Positions 26,340 to 33,526 of a stretch of DNA of 40,006 nucleotides are shown here, piece by piece; within the stretch, counting starts at the first letter, position 1, and every line of letters starts with the position of its first letter. The notes under the pieces are model-generated. The model saw only the letters and a list, made by a program, of their open reading frames with translations. It had not been told where the DNA came from and searched no databases. The DNA lies in assembly GCA_900557405.1 (NCBI GenBank), contig USSF01000014.1:1-40006 (forward strand). The letters are read 5' to 3'. Source of the stretch: an uncultured Prevotella sp. (GTDB lineage: Bacteria > Bacteroidota > Bacteroidia > Bacteroidales > Bacteroidaceae). A program made the translations under genes and the position numbers.

Positions 26340-26525
26340 GCCGACAGTGATTTTTCAGAGAATCGTAAGCTTTTTTGTTTCGTATAACTTACCATCATAT
26401 AGCTTATGGGAAAGAGGGATTGGGGTAAGTCTTGCCAAGATTCGTCCTGTCTGAATGATTTTACAATGACGAACAATATGACATAAGCACTTATAGTCAT
26501 AAGAATCATGGGGCAAGTCGGAAGC

Positions 26526-27299
26526 TCAGACGTAGAGTCTGACGTATGCTCTGTCATCAAAGCTGAGATTGCCCTCGACAATGCCTTTGGTGGCAAGGAA
26601 GGAGGAAAGGTTCTGCGGGTCGTCTTTCAGCTGACGGGCAAGCGCCTCCTCACTATCGCGGAGCGTGGGCAGGAGGAAGGGATAACCGTCGGAAGCGAGC
26701 ACCACTTCACGGCAGGCGCGGATTAGTCGCGTGCCTCCCATATATATCGGCGTACCGTCGATTACGGCGTAATGGCGGTTCTGTCCCTGGAGCATGGCGG
26801 CGACGAGCATCGGCTCTATATGCCGGCGCGCCTCTGCCGGCGTCATCCCCTTGTTTATGAGGTCCGCACGAAGCATGGCGGCTTCGTGTTCCCCAGGTTT
26901 GCCGTTCTCTTCAAGAGTGCCGTCTACGATGGCCTGGCAGTCGCCCACCATCCACACCTCATGGCGCATGTTACTGTAGATGATAGCGGAGGCTGTAAGC
27001 CGTTCTTCTGGATGGGCAGCCATCCTGGCGGTGATGCCGCGAGTGGAATATTCGGCGGCAATGCGCTGCGTTACGCCCTGGCAGAAGGTTTCCATCGTGG
27101 CGTCGGCGGGCATCTTCCTGATGTAAGCGGCGATGAGAAGCATGGCATAACGGCCGTTCTTCACCGTGGGGTCAAGGCGGAACGGTGTCTTGCTCGTGCT
27201 GCCGTCGATTACGGCGGCAAAATGGTCGGTCACTACGATGCCGTCCTCACAGTCTGCGGCAGAGTGTTTGCCCTGTATGAATTGTTCTGCTATTTTCAT
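26526..27299 (-). CDS. Divergent PPM (PP2C-like) phosphatase-family protein
   Basis: A 257-residue protein without signal peptide. I do not recognise a named subfamily, but the PPM phosphatase metal-site pattern can be followed in order. It has ED at 18-19, VIDGS with Asp32 (in place of DGMGG), TASAII at 102-107, VGDCQ with Asp120, LASDGY with Asp204 and a final FDDRAYVRL with Asp248 and Asp249. The second glycine-rich part of motif 2 is changed to DGSTSK, so activity is plausible but not certain. It follows the patatin gene by 33 bases on the same strand, so the two likely act together. Confidence 0.65.
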   Translation of the reverse strand: MKIAEQFIQGKHSAADCEDGIVVTDHFAAVIDGSTSKTPFRLDPTVKNGRYAMLLIAAYIRKMPADATMETFCQGVTQRIAAEYSTRGITARMAAHPEERLTASAIIYSNMRHEVWMVGDCQAIVDGTLEENGKPGEHEAAMLRADLINKGMTPAEARRHIEPMLVAAMLQGQNRHYAVIDGTPIYMGGTRLIRACREVVLASDGYPFLLPTLRDSEEALARQLKDDPQNLSSFLATKGIVEGNLSFDDRAYVRLYV

Positions 27300-27332
27300 G
27301 CCATAGGATTATATATATAATGTAGGGGCGGT

Positions 27333-28178
27333 CTACTGCATATACTCCATGCAGAATTTCTCCCCGAGCCTGACTCCCTCTTCGTAGAGCCGCTCCAGCT
27401 TGTCCAGGTCGCGCTCCATACGCCCCACTTCCACCGGTCTCTCGGGACGTATGCATACTATCTCGCCGCGCTCTTCCATCTCGTCTATCATTTCGAGCTG
27501 ACGGTTGTATGCCTCGCAGCGATGGCTCAGCGCCACCCTGAGGCGGGGATAGTTCTTGTAGATGAAATGTGGGATTTTATGGTCTTTCTCCGTGGAGCGG
27601 TAGCCTTTGTTGCGTGTGAGCACGAGTACGTTGGTCTTGTGGCCCTTCTCTATCGAGCGCATCACGGGGATGCTGTCCACGATGCCGCCGTCGAGCATGG
27701 GAATGCCGTCCACCATAACGATGCGGCTCACGTAGGGCAGACTGCTCGAAGCCATGACGATGTCGATAAGCCGGTGGCGGTCATGCTTTTCGGACAGGTA
27801 GCAGGCCGTGCCGGTGAGGCAGTTTGTGGTGACCATCTCGAATTCGTCGGGATTGCTGAAATATGTGTCGTAGTCATACGGCAGGAGCTTGTCGGGGAAG
27901 TCTTCGTAGAGAAGCTTGCGGTCGATTATGCAGCCCTGTGAGAACAGGTGACGCAATCCGATATAGTTGTAGCGTGCGAGGAAGTCGATATTGGATATCC
28001 TTGCGCGCCGTATCTGATGGCTCATGTATGAGAGTCCGTTGCATGCTCCGGCGGACACAGCCACAACGTAGTGGAAATAAACGTTGTTCTTCATGAACCC
28101 GTCGAGCACTCCGCTTGTAAACGTGCCGCGCATTCCTCCGCCTTCAAGTATAAGTCCTGTATTCCAATTAACCTGCAT
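27333..28178 (-). CDS. Patatin-like phospholipase family protein
   Basis: A 281-residue serine lipase of the bacterial patatin family (YjjU/RssA-like). The oxyanion glycine-rich motif GGGMRG is at 13-18. The catalytic serine is Ser42 and the partner aspartate is Asp163 in DGG. The nucleophile motif reads A-V-S-A-G rather than the usual G-x-S-x-G, a single change at the first glycine. No signal peptide is visible, so it would act on inner-leaflet or cytosolic lipids. It heads a two-gene leftward unit with the PPM-like protein. Its -7 box TATCTTTG lies at 28273-28280. Confidence 0.88.
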   Translation of the reverse strand: MQVNWNTGLILEGGGMRGTFTSGVLDGFMKNNVYFHYVVAVSAGACNGLSYMSHQIRRARISNIDFLARYNYIGLRHLFSQGCIIDRKLLYEDFPDKLLPYDYDTYFSNPDEFEMVTTNCLTGTACYLSEKHDRHRLIDIVMASSSLPYVSRIVMVDGIPMLDGGIVDSIPVMRSIEKGHKTNVLVLTRNKGYRSTEKDHKIPHFIYKNYPRLRVALSHRCEAYNRQLEMIDEMEERGEIVCIRPERPVEVGRMERDLDKLERLYEEGVRLGEKFCMEYMQ

Positions 28179-28542
28179 ATTCCTCCGAAAATATCATCTG
28201 AAAGTGTCAATATAGTTTGTAAAAGGCACACTTGATAAACAAATTATTAGCCTTTTTCATTAAAAATCCATGCAAAGATAATGCAATTAATCGAAATATG
28301 TATATCTTTGCACATAAATAAATTTTATACTATAATATATATCCATGAATTATTCAAAACACACGGAATAAGATGTGGAAGAAGAAAAACAGGAAATCAA
28401 CTGATTGACTTAAATGGGTGTATTTATGGCTTTGGTATATTTGGGCTTCTGTATCGCAGTACTGCTTTAGAGAATGGTCGCCAAACGGCAGAAGACAGTT
28501 GCATCAAAACGATATGATATAAAATATAAACATTAAATATAT
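28179..28542. promoter_or_regulatory. Divergent promoter region between patatin and pepP-like genes
   Basis: Two -7 boxes point away from each other and form an exact 10-base inverted repeat, TGCAAAGATA (28271-28280) and TATCTTTGCA (28303-28312). The left one serves the patatin gene and the right one the aminopeptidase, so the -33 regions overlap. The rightward leader is about 225 bases long and has an 18-codon hydrophobic open frame at 28414-28470. Confidence 0.65.
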
Positions 28543-29943
28543 ATGTTCAGCAAAGAAACCTACGTGGGCCGACGCGCAGAGCTCAAGAAGCTCGTAAAGA
28601 GCGGCATCATACTTCTTTTCGGAAACAACGAGTCGCCGGCAAACTTCCCTGCCAACGGATTCTACCCATTCCGTCAGGACTCATCATTCCTGTATTATTT
28701 CGGACTGCAAAGAGACGGACTCGTAGGAGTCATCGATGTGGACAATGACGTGGAGACACTCATTGGAGACGACATCGATATCGACGACATCGTTTGGTAC
28801 GGCAGTGTGGACAGCGTGAAAGACATGGCAGGCATGTGTGGCGTGGCAAACACCGCACCGATGAAGCAGCTGCAGGCTATCTGCGGCAATGCAATGAAGG
28901 AGAACAGGAAGGTGCACTTCCTGCCGCCTTACCGCCACGACACGATGATCAGCATTTCCGACCTGCTCGGCATACATCCAAGCAAGCAGCGCGAAGCAGC
29001 TTCGATGGAGCTTATAAATGCCGTGGTGAAACAGCGCTCTTCGAAGAGCCAGCTTGAAATCGACGAGATCGAGAGGGCTTGTGCTATTGGATACAAGATG
29101 CACACCACTGCAATGAGACTCACAAAGCCGGGAGTGACGGAGAAGTTCGTAGGCGGACAGGTGGACGGCATCGCACAGTCTTACGGTTCGATGGTAAGCT
29201 TCCCTACTATCTTCACCCAGCACGGAGAAATCATGCACGGCAACCCGTCAATGGCTGTGCTCGAGAGCGGACGCCTTGCCCTCTGCGACTGCGGAGCCGA
29301 GACAATGGAACATTACTGTTCTGACAATACCCGTACATTCCCCGTAAACGGCAAGTTCGACCAGCGCCAGCTTGAGATTTACTCCATCGTGGAGGATTGC
29401 CACGACCTGGCCCTCAAGCTGTCAAAGCCCGGAGTGAAATATCTGGACGTACACATGGGTATCTGCCGCTTGATGACCGACCGTCTGAAGGAACTCGGAC
29501 TGATGAAGGGCGACACTGAAGAGGCTGTAAGAGCCGGAGCACATGCCATGTTCCTGCCTCACGGACTGGGCCACATGATGGGTATGGACGTGCACGACAT
29601 GGAGGGACTCGGACAGATATACGTGGGCTTCGACGAGGAGACGCGTCCTAACCTGGAGCAGTTCGGCACAAATTGTCTGCGCATGGGAAGACGCCTCGAA
29701 GAGGGCTTCGTGATTACCGACGAGCCTGGCATCTACTTCATCCCTGCACTCATCGACGAATGGCGCGCAAAGGGATTGCACAAGGACTTCATCAACTACG
29801 AGAAGCTGGAGACATACAAGGACTTCGGCGGTATACGTATCGAGGACGACTTGCTGATAACAAAGGACGGCTGCCGCTTCCTTGGCAAGGAGCTTATCCC
29901 TTATCATCCTAAGGATGTGGAGGAATACATGAGCAAGAATTAG
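28543..29943 (+). CDS. Xaa-Pro aminopeptidase (M24B family)
   Basis: A 466-residue cytoplasmic metallopeptidase that removes N-terminal residues preceding proline. An N-terminal aminopeptidase P domain (about 1-170) precedes the pita-bread catalytic domain. All five metal ligands are visible: Asp249 (CDCGAE), Asp261 (CSDNTRTFP), His344 (HGLGHMMGMDVHD), Glu394 (DEPG) and Glu434 (IRIEDD). The segment between the first two ligands reads METMEHY-like rather than the common YGGYxxD, a minor deviation. A long leader (about 225 bases) separates it from its -7 box at 28303-28310. Confidence 0.93.
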   Translation: MFSKETYVGRRAELKKLVKSGIILLFGNNESPANFPANGFYPFRQDSSFLYYFGLQRDGLVGVIDVDNDVETLIGDDIDIDDIVWYGSVDSVKDMAGMCGVANTAPMKQLQAICGNAMKENRKVHFLPPYRHDTMISISDLLGIHPSKQREAASMELINAVVKQRSSKSQLEIDEIERACAIGYKMHTTAMRLTKPGVTEKFVGGQVDGIAQSYGSMVSFPTIFTQHGEIMHGNPSMAVLESGRLALCDCGAETMEHYCSDNTRTFPVNGKFDQRQLEIYSIVEDCHDLALKLSKPGVKYLDVHMGICRLMTDRLKELGLMKGDTEEAVRAGAHAMFLPHGLGHMMGMDVHDMEGLGQIYVGFDEETRPNLEQFGTNCLRMGRRLEEGFVITDEPGIYFIPALIDEWRAKGLHKDFINYEKLETYKDFGGIRIEDDLLITKDGCRFLGKELIPYHPKDVEEYMSKN

Positions 29944-30085
29944 AATTAAGAATGAAGAATTAAGAATGAATAATTGAGAATGAATAATTGAGAATGAATA
30001 ATTCTAAATTCATTAATTCCAAATCGCAGCGAAGCGAGAACAATTCTAAATTCTATATTCTCAACCCTAAACTCTAAATTCAAAT
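29941..30085. repeat. Palindromic intergenic element, copy 3, with tandem repeats
   Basis: Related to the elements at 15280 and 22834. It carries the core AATCGCAGCGAAGCGAGAAC from 30022 and a right arm of TTCTAAATTCTATATTC type. Its left part contains a 14-base unit AGAATGAATAATTG repeated in tandem at 29963, 29977 and 29991 (the last one base shorter). It starts at the stop codon of the aminopeptidase gene and ends about 47 bases before the next gene. Confidence 0.85.
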
Positions 30086-30132
30086 AAGTATACTTTTATA
30101 ACGCACTAATAACTTTTAACAAGAAAAACAAA

Positions 30133-31335
30133 ATGAAGAAAATTCTATCGTTAGCTCTCTTGGCTTGCATCGCATTGGGAGCAAATGCCGAGGAGAAGAA
30201 GAACGCTGAGAACAAGAACAAACCAGTGTTCACAACAATCAAGGCAAACAAGATCACAAGTATCAAAGACCAGAACCGTAGCGGTACCTGCTGGGCTTAT
30301 TCCACTCTTTCATTCTTCGAGAGCGAGATTCTGAAGAAGACAGGCAAGGAAGTTGACCTCTGCGAGGCTTTCGTTGCAAACAAGACCTATATGGACCGCG
30401 CCACAATGACTGTCCGTATGCACGGCGACACTTCTTTCTCACAGGGTGGTTCTGCTGAGGACCCACTATACTGTCTGAAGCACTACGGCATCTGCCCTGA
30501 GAACGCTATGCCGGCTGCAGGTTCTCTCTACGGCGACTCTCTGAACAACTTCAACGAGTTCTTCGCCGTGATGACTCCTTACGTGGAGGCTGTTGCAAAG
30601 AGCGACCTGAAGAAGCTCTCTCCAGTATGGAAGAAGGGTCTGCAGGGTATCCTCGACTCTTATCTCGGCGTTTGCCCGGAGAAGTTCACAGTTGACGGCA
30701 AGACATACACTCCAAGAAGCTACGCTGACAGCTTCGGTCTGGACTGGAACGACTATGTAAGCATCACAAGCTACACTCACCACCCATTCTGGACAGCATT
30801 CCCAGTAGAGGTACAGGACAACTGGCGTCAGGGTATGAGCTACAACGTTCCAATGGAAGACATCACGCGCATCATCGACAACGCCATCAACAACGGTTAC
30901 ACAGTAATGTGGGGCGGTGACGTTTCCGAGCAGGGATTCACACGCAAGGGTCTGGCTGTTGCTGTTGACTCTAAGGCTGTTCAGAGCCTCTCTGGTAGCG
31001 ACGCTGCTAAATGGCTCAGACTGTCTCCGGTACAGAAGACAAACATCCTCGACTCTCTCGGCGTAAACACTCCTGAGGTTAAGCTGACACAGGAGATGCG
31101 TCAGGAGGCTTATGACAACTGGGAAACAACCGACGACCACGGTATGCACCTCTATGGTATCGCAAAGGACCAGAACGGCAAGGAGTACTACATGATCAAG
31201 AACTCATGGGGTGAGACTGGTGATAACAAGGGTATCTGGTACATGACCAAGACTTTCTGCGCTTACAAGGTTATGGACTTCATGGTTAACAAGAACGCCA
31301 TTCCTAAGGATATCCGTAAGAAGCTCGGTATCTAA
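30133..31335 (+). CDS. Secreted C1B (bleomycin hydrolase/aminopeptidase C-like) cysteine peptidase
   Basis: A 400-residue papain-fold peptidase related to PepC and bleomycin hydrolase. Unlike those cytosolic enzymes, it starts with a signal peptide (MKKILSLALLACIALGANA), so it should reach the periplasm or beyond. Catalytic Cys53 is in SGTCWAYS, with the oxyanion glutamine in KDQNRSG. The histidine is His336 (DDHGM), and Asn357 is in IKNSWGE. The C-terminus (FMVNKNAIPKDI) resembles the C1B tail. Codons are unusually uniform (GGT, AAG, TCT, GCT frequent), as in highly expressed genes. It is alone, with two hairpins after it. Confidence 0.9.
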   Translation: MKKILSLALLACIALGANAEEKKNAENKNKPVFTTIKANKITSIKDQNRSGTCWAYSTLSFFESEILKKTGKEVDLCEAFVANKTYMDRATMTVRMHGDTSFSQGGSAEDPLYCLKHYGICPENAMPAAGSLYGDSLNNFNEFFAVMTPYVEAVAKSDLKKLSPVWKKGLQGILDSYLGVCPEKFTVDGKTYTPRSYADSFGLDWNDYVSITSYTHHPFWTAFPVEVQDNWRQGMSYNVPMEDITRIIDNAINNGYTVMWGGDVSEQGFTRKGLAVAVDSKAVQSLSGSDAAKWLRLSPVQKTNILDSLGVNTPEVKLTQEMRQEAYDNWETTDDHGMHLYGIAKDQNGKEYYMIKNSWGETGDNKGIWYMTKTFCAYKVMDFMVNKNAIPKDIRKKLGI

Positions 31336-31361
31336 TTCCGCAGTATAACAAAATTAGAATC

Positions 31362-31393
31362 ATCTTGTGCGCTTAATTTTAAGTGCGCAAGAT
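31362..31393 (+). terminator. First hairpin downstream of the C1B peptidase
   Basis: 13-base arms at 31362-31374 and 31381-31393 pair with G-T wobbles around a 6-base loop. No T run follows on the plus strand, so it may stabilise the 3' end ahead of the main terminator. Confidence 0.5.
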
Positions 31394-31404
31394 AAATAAA
31401 AAAC

Positions 31405-31457
31405 AAGACTTCCAAAACCTGTCAAGTTTATTGCTTGAGCGCGGTTTTGGAAGTCTT
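31405..31457. terminator. Bidirectional terminator between C1B peptidase and DUF805 genes
   Basis: A perfect 15-base stem (31405-31419 with 31443-31457) has T runs on both sides (TTTATT to the right, TTGTTTTTTATTT on the minus strand to the left). A smaller CAAG/CTTG pairing lies in the loop. It serves both convergent genes. Confidence 0.9.
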
Positions 31458-31520
31458 TTATTAATGAGTCCTTGACAAATTGGTTATCAAGGAGCGTCTT
31501 TATTTCATTTAGAATACGTC

Positions 31521-32057
31521 TTACTCATTCACTTTCATTGACTCATCGATGTATTTCGGAGAATCTCCATACTTGTTTGGTCCAATTTTACTGTCTTGGA
31601 GAGCGAAGATAAAGATGACAATGCCACAGATTGTAGAAATCAGAGCTGGTATCAAGAACAATGGGCTCTGCACAGGAGCAAAGATCTTAGTAGGGTCGGG
31701 ATTTATAGAAGTTGAAGCTTCGTAAAAGCCACACATCAACAAATAAATCATTAGGAACAGACCACAAACAAATTGTATGTATACCCAAATTCCACTATGG
31801 CCAGAGTCTTGCAAACGACGCACTGTAACTGCAATCATAGACAGTGCAATTATAACAGACAAGATGTTAGTCACTACAGGAATACCACTAAAGAGCATTG
31901 ACGCTACAACATTTACGACCATAACAACCAAGAAATACCACCAATATTCCGAACGACGCGAGCGTCCCTTAATATTTGTAACATTGCTTAGCACTTTCTT
32001 CACTGCTTCGCCAAAACCTAGTTTTGGTGTAGCAACATAATTCTGATAGTTTTCCAT
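31521..32057 (-). CDS. DUF805 inner-membrane protein
   Basis: A 178-residue membrane protein of family DUF805. The RRSEYWWYFL motif typical of the family's N-terminus is at about 34-43. Four hydrophobic segments follow (YFLVVMVVNVVASMLF, VTNILSVIIALSMIAV, VYIQFVCGLFLMIYLLMC, LFLIPALISTICGIVIFIF). The RRLQDSGHSG loop between segments 2 and 3 is another hallmark, and the C-terminus is soluble. Function unknown. It is the last gene of an apparent operon with trmD 33 bases upstream, and its codon use is more AT-rich than its neighbours. Confidence 0.87.
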   Translation of the reverse strand: MENYQNYVATPKLGFGEAVKKVLSNVTNIKGRSRRSEYWWYFLVVMVVNVVASMLFSGIPVVTNILSVIIALSMIAVTVRRLQDSGHSGIWVYIQFVCGLFLMIYLLMCGFYEASTSINPDPTKIFAPVQSPLFLIPALISTICGIVIFIFALQDSKIGPNKYGDSPKYIDESMKVNE

Positions 32058-32090
32058 TATATTTCTCCTATTTAAGTTAAAGATTCCTTT

Positions 32091-32768
32091 TTATGTCTTG
32101 AGCAAATCCGGCCGCAGAAGCTTGGTGCGCTCATAGCTCTGCTCTATCTCCCAGTCCTTTATCTTCGCCTCGTTGCCGCTGAGCAGAATATCTGGCACCT
32201 TCCAGCCTTTGTAGTCGGCAGGACGGGTGTAGATGGGAGCCGACAGCATGTCGTCCTGGAAACAGTCGGACAGTGCCGACTGCTCGTCGCCCACCACTCC
32301 AGGCACAATCCTCACTATAGCATCCGCCATGACAGCAGCCGCCAGTTCGCCGCCGGTGAGCACATAATCGCCGATGCTTATCTCGCGGGTGATGAGATGC
32401 TCACGTATGCGGTGGTCAATACCCTTGTAATGTCCGCAAAGTATTATGAGGTTCTCCTTCATCGAGAGGTCGTTGGCCACATGCTGATTGAACTGCTCCC
32501 CGTCGGGCGAAGTGAAGATTACCTCGTCGTAGTGGCGTTCTTCCTTCAATGCCGTGATACAACGGTCGATAGGTTCACACTGCATCACCATGCCGGCAAA
32601 GCCGCCATAGGGATAGTCGTCCACGCGCTTCCACTTGTCCGTGGAATAGTCGCGCAGATTGTGTAGATGAATCTCAGCAAGTCCTTTCTTCTGTGCCCTC
32701 GCCAATATGGACTCATTGCAGAATCCCTCGATCATTGCGGGGAGCACGGTTATTATGTCAATTCTCAT
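32091..32768 (-). CDS. trmD: tRNA (guanine-N1)-methyltransferase TrmD
   Basis: This enzyme methylates G37 next to the anticodon with S-adenosylmethionine, preventing +1 frameshifts. It is a SPOUT (trefoil-knot) enzyme. RVDDYPYGG at 48-56, [11 protein letters not shown] at 111-121 and the knot motif [10 protein letters not shown] at 132-141 are all present, with VPGVVG after. At 225 residues it is standard. It lies 9 bases downstream of the HIT gene. It is not with rimM, rpsP and rplS as in many bacteria. Confidence 0.97.
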   Translation of the reverse strand: MRIDIITVLPAMIEGFCNESILARAQKKGLAEIHLHNLRDYSTDKWKRVDDYPYGGFAGMVMQCEPIDRCITALKEERHYDEVIFTSPDGEQFNQHVANDLSMKENLIILCGHYKGIDHRIREHLITREISIGDYVLTGGELAAAVMADAIVRIVPGVVGDEQSALSDCFQDDMLSAPIYTRPADYKGWKVPDILLSGNEAKIKDWEIEQSYERTKLLRPDLLKT

Positions 32769-32777
32769 TATATATAT

Positions 32778-33203
32778 TTACAGTTCTTTCTTCAGATCCT
32801 CGGCCATCTTGGCATATTCGGCATCTGTCAGATACACTTTCTTCGGGTTCATCTGGAACACGCCGCCAAAGTCCGGCCCGCCCTTGTATTTAGGTATGAG
32901 ATGGAAGTGCAGATGCGAGAGCGTGTCGGAATATGCGCCGTAATTGATCTTGTCCGGGTTGAACACCTTCTGCATTGCGCGCGTCACCTTTGCCACATCA
33001 GCCATGAAAGCGTTGCGGTCGTCATCCGAAAGCAGGTTCAGGTCGTCCACATGGTCCTTGTATGCCACGAGACAACGTCCGTGATACGTCTGCTCCTTGA
33101 AGATAAACACACGTGAAACGCTGAGTTTAGCCACTTCAATCATCAAATCATGCAATGTCTCATTGTTCTGGCAATAGAGACAATCCTTTGGGTCACTGTT
33201 CAT
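32778..33203 (-). CDS. HIT-family (histidine triad) protein
   Basis: A 141-residue nucleotide-binding protein of the HIT superfamily (Hint/Fhit-like). The triad HLHFHLI is present and is preceded by the usual S-D-T-L-S block. The N-terminal CxxC (CLYC) may bind zinc. Family members hydrolyse nucleoside phosphoramidates or dinucleotides; which one cannot be told here. It opens the HIT-trmD-DUF805 operon and is served by duplicated promoter boxes. Confidence 0.9.
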   Translation of the reverse strand: MNSDPKDCLYCQNNETLHDLMIEVAKLSVSRVFIFKEQTYHGRCLVAYKDHVDDLNLLSDDDRNAFMADVAKVTRAMQKVFNPDKINYGAYSDTLSHLHFHLIPKYKGGPDFGGVFQMNPKKVYLTDAEYAKMAEDLKKEL

Positions 33204-33526
33204 AATAGATATCGTTTTTTTAGTTGTTTAATAGTATTCTAATGCAAAGATAATGCAAATCGAGTGCAGAATCATCAAGCTTGCTTGAATGTTATGCCGA
33301 GATGCAGCTTATCTTATGCAAAGATAATGCAAATCGCAGACAATACAAAGCAAGCCGGCTGTTTTTTATTGACGAAACCATACTTATTCTATCCGAAAAC
33401 CGGAAAAATCCGCCTAATTCCGGCTTTAGCTCCAAAATTCCCCGCCATTCTTGTCGATTTATATATAATTCTGATTACTTTTGCCGAGCCTTTCGGGGCT
33501 TAACATTTATTTTATTATTTTTTTCT
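33204..33526. promoter_or_regulatory. Divergent region with duplicated 21-base promoter segment
   Basis: A 21-base segment, starting ATGCAAAGATAATGCAAATC, occurs at 33242-33262 and 33316-33336. Each copy contains a leftward -7 box TATCTTTG (33245-33252, 33319-33326). The distal one has TTTG at 33346-33349 with a 19-base spacer; the proximal has TTG at 33276-33278 with 23. For the rightward receptor gene, TTG at 33451-33453 and TACTTTTG at 33476-33483 have a 22-base spacer. No cobalamin riboswitch was seen. Confidence 0.7.

Noticed and set aside
28281..28517. 78-codon open frame before the aminopeptidase gene
   Set aside because: Its start lies inside the divergent promoter between the two -7 boxes, and the translation has no recognisable pattern.
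33204..33526. Cobalamin riboswitch upstream of the BtuB-like receptor
   Set aside because: I looked for the conserved riboswitch core in the leader between the promoter and the ATG. The leader is only about 40 bases after the predicted start, too short for one.
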